DNA of 64,000 nucleotides from Alphaproteobacteria bacterium (GCA_018823835.1 JAHJHT010000004.1:124001-188000), one strand, 5' to 3'. Positions 16,314 to 25,830 are shown, counted from the stretch's first letter. Notes: generated by a model from the letters alone, not told the origin. Made by a program: numbers and translations.

Positions 16314-17012
16314 TCACACGATGGCGACCCAGGCGCGCGCCAGCGCCAGGCCGGTCCGGTCCGCGTCCTCGGCATGCCTGGCCTCCGCTGCCGCATGGCG
16401 GGCCGGCCAGTCGGGCTGGCTCTTCGCGATCGTCTCGGCGAAATCGGCATTCCACTGCCTAACCATCGCGCGGTCGGCCTCGAAGTGAAACTGGATGCCA
16501 TAGGCGGCGCGGCCGATCCTGAAGGCCTGGTTGTGGGCAACCATGTTGCCGGCCAGCCTGGTGCCGGTGCGCGGCAGGGTGAAGGTATCGTCGTGCCACT
16601 GGAAGATCGGGAAGCGCTCGGGGGCGGCGGAGAGGACCGGGTCGTCGGCCGCCTCGGGGGTCAGCGCCACGTCGCACCAGCCGAACTCGCTGGCCGCGCC
16701 GATCAGGTTGTCGGCGCCATAGGCACGCGCCAGCAACTGGCTGCCGAGGCAGATCCCGAGCAAGGCGCGCCCGCTATCGGCGAAATCGCGCATCAGCGCC
16801 AACAGTTCCGGGAAATAGGGCGAGCTGGCATCATCAAGGGCGTTCTGGCCGCCGCCGAGCACCACGATGGCGTCGTGGTCCGCAGCATCTGCCGGCAACG
16901 GATCGCCCAGATGCGCATAACGGATGTCCATCTGCGCGCCAGCCTCCGCGAGCGCCACGCCGATCTGGCCGAGGCCGGTTTTCTCAAAATTCTGGACGAT
17001 GAGGACGCGCAT
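16314..17012 (-). CDS. Class I glutamine amidotransferase domain protein
   Basis: A 232-residue stand-alone glutamine amidotransferase. The nucleophile elbow GICLGSQ (Cys near residue 87) is intact, as are the catalytic His and Glu in YGIQFHFEAD near residue 172. The substrate-side segment FQWHDDTFTLP is the type found in the GMP-synthase-like, YfeJ-type group. The start is supported by AAGGA 5-6 bases upstream. Such single-domain enzymes hydrolyse gamma-glutamyl bonds or feed ammonia to a partner synthetase; none is adjacent. The next gene is divergent. Confidence 0.85.
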   Translation of the reverse strand: MRVLIVQNFEKTGLGQIGVALAEAGAQMDIRYAHLGDPLPADAADHDAIVVLGGGQNALDDASSPYFPELLALMRDFADSGRALLGICLGSQLLARAYGADNLIGAASEFGWCDVALTPEAADDPVLSAAPERFPIFQWHDDTFTLPRTGTRLAGNMVAHNQAFRIGRAAYGIQFHFEADRAMVRQWNADFAETIAKSQPDWPARHAAAEARHAEDADRTGLALARAWVAIV

Positions 17013-17086
17013 GCTATTCCTTTGTCAGGTGAATTGCCCGCCGAGCGATAGCACGCAGTCCGGCGGGCAAGAAGAGAGGAGAGACT

Positions 17087-17761
17087 ATGCCACTCCAGAA
17101 CCGGGTCGATCCGTTCGGCGACATCCACGCCGTCACGGAACGCGGCCTGTTCACCGGCAACCGAGGCATCATCCATGACCCGGCCACCAAGACGCTTCTG
17201 AAGAAGCGCTGGACGACGAAGACCTGGATCATCTGCGCCTGCGATTTCCAGGACCGGCGGCGCGAACCGATGGGACGCAACAGCGTGGGAGACAGGGCCG
17301 GCTGGACGGAGCTGTTCTTTCTCGACGAAGTGACGGCGCTGGCAGCCGGGCACCGGCCTTGCTTTTTCTGCCAACGTGAAAAGGCAAAGGCCTTTGCAGC
17401 GGCCTACGGCACGGCGTTTGGCATTGCGGCGCCGCGCGCGCCCGATATCGATGCGCGGCTGCACCGCGAAAGGCTGGCGTCCGGCGGCAGCATGGTGGAG
17501 CTCGACCGCCAGGGCCTCGGGCTGTTGCCCGACGGCGCCGTGATCTTTGACGGGCAATACGATTATGCGATCCGTGGCGGCGAGGCGCTGCGCTGGAGTT
17601 TTGGCGGCTACGACCGGGCGATCCCCTTCGCGAATTTCGGACCGCAGGAGATGTGCGTGGTGACACCGGCGACGACGATTGCCGTTCTCAGCCGAGGCTA
17701 TCGCCCTGTCTGGCACCCCACTGCCGAGGTCGGCGTGGCGCTCATCGGCGATGCGGCATAG
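17087..17761 (+). CDS. Conserved hypothetical protein with CFFC motif
   Basis: A 224-residue soluble protein I do not recognise as a named family, though it has the look of a conserved alphaproteobacterial protein. Features: FTGNRGIIHDP near residue 22, TWIICACDFQDRRREPMGR near 46, and a CxxC pair in GHRPCFFCQREKA (about 88-100), a possible metal or redox site. Conserved-looking tail segments include FGPQEMCVVTPATT and PVWHPTAE. AGGAG precedes the ATG closely, so the start is good. It begins 74 bases from the divergent amidotransferase gene. No function is proposed. Confidence 0.7.
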   Translation: MPLQNRVDPFGDIHAVTERGLFTGNRGIIHDPATKTLLKKRWTTKTWIICACDFQDRRREPMGRNSVGDRAGWTELFFLDEVTALAAGHRPCFFCQREKAKAFAAAYGTAFGIAAPRAPDIDARLHRERLASGGSMVELDRQGLGLLPDGAVIFDGQYDYAIRGGEALRWSFGGYDRAIPFANFGPQEMCVVTPATTIAVLSRGYRPVWHPTAEVGVALIGDAA

Positions 17762-17818
17762 GGCGTATCGGAACCGGTCGGCAGGCCAGTGGTTCTGTGA
17801 ACAGATTCAGGCAGTCGA

Positions 17819-18277
17819 ATGTCCGATAATACCGAAAAACCTTCTCTCCCGGCCGGTGTCACGTCGCGCCAACTGGTGGCCTCCATGGAGGCGCTTGGCC
17901 TCGTCATGTCTTTCGTGGCGCGGGAACCGCCATTCTCGGAGTACCGGGCGGGACGTCTCGTCATGGCGCTCAAGCATCAGTTGTCGACGCGCAACCACGT
18001 CTGCCTGCTCAGGGACGATACGCTGGTCGGCTATTGCGGCTGGCTCAGGATCACCGTCGAACAGGGCGAGCGCTGGCTGAAGGGCGAGGCCACGCTCAAG
18101 CCGGTGGACCCGGCGAAGGCCAACGCCTTCGCGCTGACCATCGTCTCGGTCGCTTCAAACGAATATCTGATGCCGATCATCAGGGCCTGCAGGCGCCTGC
18201 ATCCGGACCAGCGGGTATTCTTCAAGCGCGACACTGCCGCCGGCGGCAGCCGCAAGGCAACCGTCCACAGCAAGTAG
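17819..18277 (+). CDS. Hypothetical protein, possibly HlyC-like acyltransferase
   Basis: A 152-residue protein. The order of features (an N-terminal helix, DDTLVGYCGWLRI near residue 66, and RVFFKRDTAAGGSRK near 138) faintly resembles toxin-activating lysine acyltransferases such as HlyC, where a GYxSWA segment and a basic C-terminal strand occur. The similarity is by eye and weak; it could equally be a GNAT-like or unrelated protein. No RTX toxin gene is nearby. The gene starts 57 bases after the CFFC protein on the same strand and may share its transcript. Confidence 0.5.
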   Translation: MSDNTEKPSLPAGVTSRQLVASMEALGLVMSFVAREPPFSEYRAGRLVMALKHQLSTRNHVCLLRDDTLVGYCGWLRITVEQGERWLKGEATLKPVDPAKANAFALTIVSVASNEYLMPIIRACRRLHPDQRVFFKRDTAAGGSRKATVHSK

Positions 18278-18293
18278 CGGCGCCGATCGCAAT

Positions 18294-19181
18294 CTAGTTC
18301 AAGGGTATCGTGAATTTCGCGAAGGGTCCGTGAGCAATGACCGTCGTGCCGCCATCCTCGACGAAATCGGTTATGCCGTCGCTGCCGACATTGAAGCGGT
18401 TTGCAGCGAGGTTGCCAAAACCCTGGGCCCTGTAGCCGATGGTGAAACTCGAGCCGTCGGACATGGCCTTGTTCAGCCCGACGGATGCGTCGACGTTCCA
18501 GATCGTCACCGACTCCGAGTAGCTGGTCCGCGCTGGCGACAGGAAGCCAATCTCGTAATCGGTGCTGCGTTCGCCGAACAGCGCCGCAACGCCAACCGAG
18601 CCGACAAGGCTCAGCGCGCGCTCGACATTCACCGGCACCGACGCCTCGACACCGACACGCGGCCCAATCGCCCACGTCTTGTCCGTAAACTCACCGACGT
18701 CCGGAACATCCGACCAATTCGATTTGCCCGAGGCGGTGAGCCCCCGCACGCCTGCCGAAAACCTGAGATCCATCGCCGAATTCCATTCGGGACGGTAGCC
18801 GACCTCGATATCCGCCAAGCCGACGACAAGATCCTGCTCGGCAAAGGTGAATCCGCCGCGGTCGGAGGCGTCACCAAACGACAGGACACCGACGCCAACC
18901 TTGTGATCCCAGGTCTGGTCGAACTGCTTGCCAGCCTCAAACCGGGCCTCGAAGCCATCGTCGCCGGGCGCGAGGGAATCAAGATCCCCCAGCTTGTCGT
19001 CGTCTCTGAAATCCAGGCTCTCGTCGCTGGCCGAAAAGGCGACGCCGCCCTCGACACTGACCCACCAACCCTGCTTGCCGGGCTCGGCCCCGGCATCCTG
19101 AGCAAGGGCGGCCTGCGGCACCATCGACGAGGCAGCAGCCAGCGCGGCCAGGCAGCAAGCGGACAAAAGGATCTTACGCAT
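18294..19181 (-). CDS. Putative outer-membrane beta-barrel protein
   Basis: A 295-residue exported protein. Residues 1-28 form a signal peptide (MRKILLSACCLAALAAAS... ending ALAQ). The rest is rich in alternating hydrophobic/aromatic and polar residues (for example WWVSVEGGVAF, WDHKVGVGVLSF, SFTIGYRAQGFG), which indicates beta-strands, and it has Gly/Asp-rich turns. It resembles Lpg1974-type pore-forming outer-membrane proteins in layout only; the family call is tentative. An upstream in-frame start at 19403 would add residues with no signal peptide, so 19181 was chosen. It is convergent with the hypothetical gene before it, with 16 bases between. Confidence 0.7.
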   Translation of the reverse strand: MRKILLSACCLAALAAASSMVPQAALAQDAGAEPGKQGWWVSVEGGVAFSASDESLDFRDDDKLGDLDSLAPGDDGFEARFEAGKQFDQTWDHKVGVGVLSFGDASDRGGFTFAEQDLVVGLADIEVGYRPEWNSAMDLRFSAGVRGLTASGKSNWSDVPDVGEFTDKTWAIGPRVGVEASVPVNVERALSLVGSVGVAALFGERSTDYEIGFLSPARTSYSESVTIWNVDASVGLNKAMSDGSSFTIGYRAQGFGNLAANRFNVGSDGITDFVEDGGTTVIAHGPFAKFTIPLN

Positions 19182-19392
19182 AGGGTCCCCACAGGCGAAA
19201 CAGCGACTCTCTACCCTGGATTGCAGAGACGACGCAACGGCATGCGTAGCGATATTCGCAAGAAAAACAGTCTGTTGCACGCTCGCAACAGGGCCAGGCC
19301 TGTACTGACATCGCGCAGGCTTCAACCCGCGACCTGCTGGTGTGCCGACCAAGCCGCTTGACCGGCAGGCAACCCTGCCGCATTGCTCGGCG

Positions 19393-20127
19393 ATGCGCGC
19401 CAACTACAAAATGCAGCGGCTTTTCGTGCCGCAGGACCTTGCCCAGGGCATCGCCGTCGAGGCGGGCCCGGAGCAGAGCCACTATCTGATCCATGTCCTT
19501 CGCATGGCCGAAGGTGCCGAACTTCTTCTCTTCAACGGGCGTGACGGCGAATGGCTGGCGCGCGTCGCGACAAAGACCAAGAAGGCGGTGCGGCTGGAAG
19601 CTGTCGAGCAGACCCGGCCGCAGCCAGCCTCGCCCGATCTTCTCTACTGCTTTGCGCCGCTGAAGCAGGGACGGCTGGACTATCTCGTCCAGAAGGCGGT
19701 GGAGATGGGAGCCGGCGTGCTGCAGCCGGTCATCACGCAGCATACGCAGGTGACAAAGTTCGGCACCGAGCGCCTTGCCGCCAATGCCGTCGAGGCGGCC
19801 GAGCAATGCGGCATCCTTGCCATTCCCGAAGTCCGCGAACCCGTGAAGTTCGAAAAGCTTCTGGCCGGCTGGGAGAAGGACCGGCGGCTGATCTTCTGCG
19901 ACGAGAGTGCGCAGACCAACAATCCCCTGCCGGCGCTGCAAGGCATCGCCGGGAAGAAGCTCGCATTACTTGTCGGGCCGGAAGGGGGATTTTCGGACGA
20001 CGAACGCAAGATGCTGCGCGCCCTGCCCTTCGTGACGGCCATCCCGCTCGGACCGCGCATCCTGCGGGCCGACACGGCCGCTGTGGCTGCATTGGCGGTC
20101 ATTCAGGCGACGGTGGGCGACTGGTAG
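19393..20127 (+). CDS. rsmE: 16S rRNA m3U1498 methyltransferase RsmE
   Basis: A 244-residue SPOUT methyltransferase that methylates N3 of U1498 in 16S rRNA. An N-terminal PUA-like domain (residues 6-75, with [10 protein letters not shown]) is followed by the knotted SAM domain with [14 protein letters not shown] and [16 protein letters not shown], the diagnostic RsmE signatures. The start [11 protein letters not shown] matches the length of rhizobial RsmE; the Met seven residues later is an alternative. It is followed by gshA after 136 bases, an arrangement seen in rhizobia. Confidence 0.93.
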   Translation: MRANYKMQRLFVPQDLAQGIAVEAGPEQSHYLIHVLRMAEGAELLLFNGRDGEWLARVATKTKKAVRLEAVEQTRPQPASPDLLYCFAPLKQGRLDYLVQKAVEMGAGVLQPVITQHTQVTKFGTERLAANAVEAAEQCGILAIPEVREPVKFEKLLAGWEKDRRLIFCDESAQTNNPLPALQGIAGKKLALLVGPEGGFSDDERKMLRALPFVTAIPLGPRILRADTAAVAALAVIQATVGDW

Positions 20128-20263
20128 GCGTTCGCCCGACGCTTTGCGAGCCCCCCTCCATCAATTCCTCTTGACCCCTGGTTCAGCGTTTTTCGCTTGA
20201 TCCGCTCCTGACATTTCGTCCATCAAGCGCCGGCGATCTCCAGGGTCGCGACGAGGAAGCATC

Positions 20264-21637
20264 ATGGCGCGCGACACAACCGATTTCCGGCCGATCGAAA
20301 GCATCGACGAACTGGTCGCGCATCTGGCCGAGGGCAACAAGCCGCGCCAAGAATGGCGCATCGGCACCGAGCACGAGAAATTCCCCTTCTATGTCGATGG
20401 CAATGCGCCGGTACCCTATGGCGGCTCCAACGGCATCCGCGCCATCCTCGAAGGTATGCAGGAGAAGCTCGGCTGGGATCCGATCATGGATGCCGGCCGC
20501 ATCATCGGGCTGGTCGAGCCGACCGGCCAGGGCGCCATCAGCCTGGAGCCCGGCGGCCAGTTCGAGCTGTCCGGGGCGCCGCTGGAGACGATCCACCAGA
20601 CCTGCCGCGAAGGTAATGCGCACCTGGCGCAGGTGCGCGAGATCGCCGAGCCGATGGGCATCCGCTTCCTCGGCCTCGGCGGGAGCCCGAAATGGTCGCT
20701 CGCCGAGACACCCAAGATGCCGAAGTCTCGCTACGACATCATGACCCGTTACATGCCCAAGGTCGGCACCAAGGGTCTCGACATGATGTACCGCACCTGC
20801 ACCATCCAGGTGAATCTCGACTTCGAGAGCGAGGCCGATATGCGCCGCAAGATGCAGGTCTCGCTGAAGCTGCAGCCGCTGTCGACGGCGCTGTTTGCCA
20901 ATTCGCCCTTCACCGAGGGCCGTCCCAACGGCTTCCTGAGCTGGCGCGGCGATATCTGGCGCGACACCGACAACCAGCGCTCCGGCCTGCTCGAATTCTG
21001 CTTCGCCCCCGATTTCGGTTTCTTCGACTATGTCGACTGGGCGCTCGACGTGCCGATGTATTTCGTCATCCGCGACGGCCATTACCACGACATGACGCAC
21101 ATGACCTTCCGCCAGTTCATGGCCGGGGCCGCGCATAACGAGATCGCCGACGGCGTGCCGACGATCGGCGACTGGGCGAACCATCTGTCGACGCTGTTTC
21201 CCGATGTCCGGCTGAAACGCTTCCTGGAAATGCGCGGCGCCGACGGCGGCCCGTGGCGGCGCATCTGCGCGCTGCCGGCCTTCTGGGTCGGCTTGCTCTA
21301 CGATGCCGAGGCGCTAGAGGCGGCCGAGGCGCTGACGCGCGACTGGAGTTTCGACGAAGTCCTGGCGATGCGCGATGCGGTTCCGGAAAAGGGCATGGCA
21401 ACGCCGTTCCGAAATTCGACGCTGCGCGAGATGGCGCGCGAGGTGCTCAATATCTCGCGAACCGGCCTTACCAACCGCGACCGGAAGAACCGCGACGGTT
21501 ACGACGAGACCAGCTTTCTCAGCACGCTTGACGAGGTGGTCGCCCGCGGCACAACGAGCGCTGAAGAGATGCTCTCGGCCTACCACACCCGCTGGGGCGG
21601 ATCGATCGAGCCTGCCTTCCTCGAATACGCCTACTGA
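20264..21637 (+). CDS. gshA: Glutamate-cysteine ligase, class II (plant/alphaproteobacterial type)
   Basis: A 457-residue enzyme making gamma-glutamylcysteine, the first step of glutathione synthesis. Recognisable segments are EWRIGTEHEKFPFY (nucleotide/metal site, about residues 30-43), EPGGQFELSG near 103, and DFESEADMRRKM followed by LQPLSTALFANSPFTEGRPNG. This is the type shared by alphaproteobacteria and plants, not the E. coli type. GAGGA 7-8 bases before the ATG fixes the start. The frame is complete and of normal length. Confidence 0.95.
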   Translation: MARDTTDFRPIESIDELVAHLAEGNKPRQEWRIGTEHEKFPFYVDGNAPVPYGGSNGIRAILEGMQEKLGWDPIMDAGRIIGLVEPTGQGAISLEPGGQFELSGAPLETIHQTCREGNAHLAQVREIAEPMGIRFLGLGGSPKWSLAETPKMPKSRYDIMTRYMPKVGTKGLDMMYRTCTIQVNLDFESEADMRRKMQVSLKLQPLSTALFANSPFTEGRPNGFLSWRGDIWRDTDNQRSGLLEFCFAPDFGFFDYVDWALDVPMYFVIRDGHYHDMTHMTFRQFMAGAAHNEIADGVPTIGDWANHLSTLFPDVRLKRFLEMRGADGGPWRRICALPAFWVGLLYDAEALEAAEALTRDWSFDEVLAMRDAVPEKGMATPFRNSTLREMAREVLNISRTGLTNRDRKNRDGYDETSFLSTLDEVVARGTTSAEEMLSAYHTRWGGSIEPAFLEYAY

Positions 21638-21730
21638 CCGCCCGCTATCGCGCTGCGGCGGCGAAACCGTCCCGCTGCTTTGCGCGGGCTGCCTCGATCG
21701 GATAATGTGGTCTCAAAGGAGACCACGTTC

Positions 21731-22669
21731 ATGCTTCCCCTCTTCGACATGCTGGCAAATGCGCAGAACGGCCATGCGATGGAACAATTGTCCCGGCAGT
21801 TCGGCCTGTCGCAGCAGCAGACGCAGGCCGCCGTCGAGGCGCTGATGCCCGCCTTCAGCCAGGGGCTGAAACGCAACGCCTCCGATCCCTATGGCGTCGC
21901 CGCGTTCATGAGCGCCATGGCGTCGGGCAACCATGCGAAATACTTCGAGGACGCCCAGAAGGCCTTCGCGCCCCAGGGCGTCGACGAGGGCAACGGCATA
22001 TTGGGGCACCTCTTCGGCTCGAAGGACCTTTCGCGCGCGGTGGCGGCACAGGCGGCGCAGGCAACCGGCGTCGGCCAGCAGGTGCTGCAGCAGATGCTGC
22101 CGGTCATCGCCTCGATGATCATGGGCGGGCTCTACAAGCAGACCACCAACCAGATGCCCGGTGCCCAGCAGGCGGCCGGCTTCGGTGGTGCCGGAAATCC
22201 GCTCGGCGAGATCATCGAGCAGATGATGAAGCAGGGCGGCGACATGATGGCCGGACGTACGCCGCAGCCGGCGCCCCAGCCGCGGCAGGCTCAGCCGGCG
22301 GATCCGTTCGACAATCCGTTCGGCAAGGTGCTCAAGGACATGTTCGGCGGCGGCATGCCACAGCAGCCGGCACCGCAGCAGCGGCGCCAGCCCGAGCCGC
22401 AGGCGCAGAATCCATGGGGCGACAACCCGCTTGGCAAGATCTTCGAGGAGATGATGCAGGGGGGCCAACCCCGGCAGCAACCGGCACCCCCGCCCGAACC
22501 CAAACCGCGGGCGCGGCAGAAGAAGGCGCCCGAAAGGCCTGTCAAGAACCCCTACGACGATCTGTTCGGCCAGATGTTCGAGACCGGCGCCAAGCAGCGC
22601 GACGAATACGAGAAGAATATCGGATCGATCTTCGACCAGTTCTCCAAAGGGATGGACCGCTACCGCTAG
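21731..22669 (+). CDS. DUF937 protein with four short C-terminal repeats
   Basis: A 312-residue soluble protein. Residues 1-135 form the helical DUF937 domain (LSRQFGLSQQQTQAAVEALM, LGHLFGSKDLSRAVAAQAAQ). The C-terminal half is low-complexity Pro/Gln/Arg-rich with four related elements at 156-170, 195-208, 232-245 and 273-286. The first three follow NP(L/F)G-x-(I/V)-x-x-x-M(M/F)xxG and the fourth is NPYDDLFGQMFETG. These look like short amphipathic helices on flexible linkers. AAGGAG lies 9 bases before the ATG. Function of DUF937 is unknown. It overlaps nothing and lies 93 bases after gshA. Confidence 0.8.
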   Translation: MLPLFDMLANAQNGHAMEQLSRQFGLSQQQTQAAVEALMPAFSQGLKRNASDPYGVAAFMSAMASGNHAKYFEDAQKAFAPQGVDEGNGILGHLFGSKDLSRAVAAQAAQATGVGQQVLQQMLPVIASMIMGGLYKQTTNQMPGAQQAAGFGGAGNPLGEIIEQMMKQGGDMMAGRTPQPAPQPRQAQPADPFDNPFGKVLKDMFGGGMPQQPAPQQRRQPEPQAQNPWGDNPLGKIFEEMMQGGQPRQQPAPPPEPKPRARQKKAPERPVKNPYDDLFGQMFETGAKQRDEYEKNIGSIFDQFSKGMDRYR

Positions 22670-22687
22670 CGGCTGAGCGCGGTCGGC

Positions 22688-24604
22688 CTAGCGGGCGCGT
22701 CTCGCGCGCTGCCCGGTTGCGGCCGTCCGGCTGGCGATGCTGCGCGTCTTGTCGGACGGGCGATGGGCAAAGCGGGTGAGCAGTTCCGCCGTGATTGCAG
22801 CCGATGCCGGGCGGGCGAAGTAGTAGCCCTGCCCCATGGTGCAACCCATTTCCATCAGCCTCTCGGCTTGCTCCTTGGTCTCGACGCCCTCGGCAACGAT
22901 GCGCATGCCGAGTTTGCGGGAGATGTCGAGGAGGGCCTGAACGATGACCGCGCTCGACGGGTCGTCGACGATCCTGTCGATGAAAGACTTGTCGATCTTC
23001 ATGATGTCGACCGGGAAGTCCAGCAGATGGGTCAGGGAGGCGAAGCCGGTGCCGAAGTCGTCGAGCGCAACGAGAATGCCTTTGCAACGCAGGCTCTTGA
23101 TCTCGTCGGCCACCATGTCGTCGTTGACGAAGACGGCCTCGTTCACTTCCAGGATGAGATGCCGCAGCGCCTCCTCACCATCGGAAAAGGCTGCCGCGAC
23201 ACGTCGCTCGAGATCGCCTTTCTGGAGGTCGGCGGTGGTGATGTTAAAGCCAACATGCTGGAGCGGAAGTCCGAGGGCCAGCCAGTGGCGGATATCGGCT
23301 GCGACCTGGACCAGCATCTGGCTGGTCAGGGCGTAGGCAATGCGCGGATCGCTCAGTGCGCAATGGAATTCAGCCGCCGCCATGATGCCGCCGTCGCGTG
23401 TCCTGATGCGCGCAAGCGCCTCCAGACCGACGATCTCGGCTGTCCCGAGGCGGACGATCGGCTGGTAATGCGGCAGGATGCGGCCTTCTGCCAAGGCTTC
23501 GTCGACCTCGGCGATGGCGCGCAAGCGCTGCGTCATCGTGGTGCGCATGCCCTGGCGGAATGAGACGAAGCCGCCGCGGTTGACGTCCTTCGCATGGTAG
23601 AGCGCGAAATCGGCATTCTGGTAGAGCGTGTTCTTGTCGGAGCCGGTCTCGCCCTGGAACACGCCGCCCGCCGTCAGCGAAGGCTGCAGCGTCATGCCCT
23701 GGTATTCGACCGGCTGGCCGACCGCCTGGATAAGCGACTGGGCGATTGCGACCATCTGGGGCTCGGACTCGCATGCACGCAGGATGAAGGCGAACTCGTC
23801 GCCACCCAGCCTGAAGACCTCGACGTCCGGACTCACCGACTTCAGGCGCGTCGATGCGATGCGGATCAGTTCGTCGCCGGCGGCGTGACCCAGCGTGTCA
23901 TTGACCCGCTTCAGATGGTCCAGGTCGGCGAAGAGCAGGGCGAATTGCCTCTGTTCGGCGGTCATCTCCTCAAGACGGACGTCGAAACTCGCGCGGTTGG
24001 GAAGCCCCGACATCGCGTCGATGAAGGCTTCGTCATGGGCTCGCCGACGGAATTCGTTGTTCTCTATCAGCACTGCGCAAAGATGCGTGCAGCGCGCAAC
24101 GATCTGGCGCTCGTGAGCCGTCGGACCGCGCGGTTTGCGATAGTAGAAGGCGAAGGTGCCGACGACGCGGCCGTCGCGCGTCTTGATGGGGCTCGACCAG
24201 CAGGCGCGCAGACCGAGCGGCAGGGCGAGCGCCTTGAAATCGGCCCACAATTCGTCGTTTTCAATATCGTCGACCTCGACAGGCTCTCCGCGAAAAGCCG
24301 CTGTTCCACAGGAGCCGACCTTCGGTCCAACCGGCAGACCGTCAAGCGCTGCCGAATAGTGCTCCGGGAGGCTCGGGGCGGCCAGTGGCCTCAGTTTTCG
24401 TTCGTCATCGACATAAAGGATCGAGCAAATGACTTCCGGAGCGAAGGTTTCCGCGCGCCTGCACAGCAGATCTCCGACTTCGCCCGCATCTTCACCATAG
24501 GCGACCATCTCCAGAACATCGCTCAGGAGGTCGATCAGCAGGGCTTTGGCTGGACGTTGGGGCATCGAGTACAGTTGGTCCGGGCGAGAATGCAGCTCCA
24601 TCAA
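22688..24604 (-). CDS. GAF-GGDEF-EAL bifunctional c-di-GMP enzyme
   Basis: A 638-residue cytoplasmic protein. It has a GAF domain (about 25-185, with GSCGTAAFRGEPVEVDDI), then GGDEF (190-350, intact GGDEF at 267-271), then EAL (365-620, EAL at 395-397). The EAL catalytic set looks complete (FNITTADL, ILEVNEAVF, DDFGTGF, MKIDKSFI, VAEGVETKEQ, QGYYFARP), so both synthesis and breakdown of c-di-GMP are possible. The inhibitory RxxD site before GGDEF is missing (Val where Arg is expected). The GAF domain would sense a small ligand. The 266 bases upstream hold no gene I can support. Confidence 0.92.
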   Translation of the reverse strand: MMELHSRPDQLYSMPQRPAKALLIDLLSDVLEMVAYGEDAGEVGDLLCRRAETFAPEVICSILYVDDERKLRPLAAPSLPEHYSAALDGLPVGPKVGSCGTAAFRGEPVEVDDIENDELWADFKALALPLGLRACWSSPIKTRDGRVVGTFAFYYRKPRGPTAHERQIVARCTHLCAVLIENNEFRRRAHDEAFIDAMSGLPNRASFDVRLEEMTAEQRQFALLFADLDHLKRVNDTLGHAAGDELIRIASTRLKSVSPDVEVFRLGGDEFAFILRACESEPQMVAIAQSLIQAVGQPVEYQGMTLQPSLTAGGVFQGETGSDKNTLYQNADFALYHAKDVNRGGFVSFRQGMRTTMTQRLRAIAEVDEALAEGRILPHYQPIVRLGTAEIVGLEALARIRTRDGGIMAAAEFHCALSDPRIAYALTSQMLVQVAADIRHWLALGLPLQHVGFNITTADLQKGDLERRVAAAFSDGEEALRHLILEVNEAVFVNDDMVADEIKSLRCKGILVALDDFGTGFASLTHLLDFPVDIMKIDKSFIDRIVDDPSSAVIVQALLDISRKLGMRIVAEGVETKEQAERLMEMGCTMGQGYYFARPASAAITAELLTRFAHRPSDKTRSIASRTAATGQRARRAR

Positions 24605-24870
24605 CGCCGCGCCGCCTTAAGAAAGCGTCAATAGAGCTCACGATGAATGCATGGAATGACTTTACGTCATGCAGCAAGCAGGCCTGTTCTCAAAATAGTT
24701 AGAGTTCAAAAGGATATCTGGTCTGCCGACTGCGGCTGCAGACAGGGCCGACCACTAGATTGTGTCGACTAGATTTCTTTACATTACTGTCCAACAAAGC
24801 CAACTCTTGTCGGAACCGGAAGTGCATTTCGGATCGGCCATATTTCGGCTTCCCGCAAGCATCGGTGCCC

Positions 24871-25722
24871 TCAGCCCCTGGCGCGCATGACCTGCTCGAA
24901 GCCGTCGGCGAGCGCAGGTGCGCCCTCCTCGAGCCTCTTGCGCAGCGCGCGCGGCCGGCCGGGCGTGCGGTTCGCGTCTAGCAGGATCGCCTGCCCGTCA
25001 TGCATGACGAAATCGAACTTGCCGTAGTCAAAGCCGAGTTTCTCACGGATGGCGCGGAGTTGATCCGGCACCTGCACTTCCTCGCTTCGCAGCGTGTCCT
25101 TTCCCTTGGCGATGCGGCTCGAGGCGACATAGCGGGCGCAGCGTCCGCGATCGCCGCAGAACACCCAGAACCGCGCGGCAAACCCGTCGGGCTCCGGTTC
25201 GGCCAGAAAGCGCTCGACGATCAGGGCCGGGTCGTCGAAGGCGGATTCGGGAACGAGCGAGAGGCTGTCGTAGACCTTGTAGTCTGTCGGCGCCGGGGGC
25301 ATCGGACCGGGCAGAGGCCTGCCGGCCCGCAGGGCGTGGCGATAATGGCGGCGTTCGGCGAGCCCGGCGCGGTTCAGGTCGGTCTTGACGATGACGGGGC
25401 CCGGCCAGTCGTCGCTGCGCGACAGCAGCGCACCACTGATCCGGCGCTTCGAGATATCGGCCGTCGCGAGGTTCAGGCAGACGGGAAAGCGGGCGGCATA
25501 GTCGACATAGTCCTGCGGCACGACGGTGCTGTCGACATGCAGCAGCGCGGCATCGCCCTCGGCCGCGCGGGCCAGGCCCTGCTGAAGGATGACGGTATGA
25601 CCCCGACGCTGCAGTTCACGCATCACGTCGAATATCTGGAACGCGCTGGTCTTGACGAAAAACGGCCAGCGCCGACGCAGGAAATGGTCGAACTCATGCG
25701 TGATGATGACGATTCTGGCCAT
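24871..25722 (-). CDS. ATP-grasp-like protein, substrate unknown
   Basis: A 283-residue protein. The N terminus MARIVIITHEFDHF looks like a pre-ATP-grasp Rossmann start. Near residue 107, GPVIVKTDLNRAGLAE is the lysine-bearing nucleotide segment, and FDYGKFDFVMHDGQAILLDANRTPGRP (near 230-256) supplies the acidic and Asn metal ligands of ATP-grasp ligases. Such enzymes join a carboxylate to an amine or thiol using ATP. It is divergent from the methyltransferase gene, with 108 bases between. A second, unrelated ATP-grasp gene sits near 60.1 kb. Confidence 0.7.
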   Translation of the reverse strand: MARIVIITHEFDHFLRRRWPFFVKTSAFQIFDVMRELQRRGHTVILQQGLARAAEGDAALLHVDSTVVPQDYVDYAARFPVCLNLATADISKRRISGALLSRSDDWPGPVIVKTDLNRAGLAERRHYRHALRAGRPLPGPMPPAPTDYKVYDSLSLVPESAFDDPALIVERFLAEPEPDGFAARFWVFCGDRGRCARYVASSRIAKGKDTLRSEEVQVPDQLRAIREKLGFDYGKFDFVMHDGQAILLDANRTPGRPRALRKRLEEGAPALADGFEQVMRARG

Positions 25723-25830
25723 GCAGTCGAACGATGTCGGTTGTCCCGGCGACAGACTAGCCGCGATTGCGGCGGATGCGAGGACAGGGTATTCCCACGC
25801 TTCACATGCTCACGCAACGGAAACCTGCCG

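Noticed and set aside
16094-16540. Minus-strand frame of 148 codons next to the amidotransferase
   Set aside because: Mostly overlaps the amidotransferase gene in another frame; no codon bias or motif.
25000-25830. N-terminal extension of the methyltransferase frame
   Set aside because: It runs antisense through the ATP-grasp gene and adds no domain; the MAKHWDAYDRRW start at 25831 is natural.
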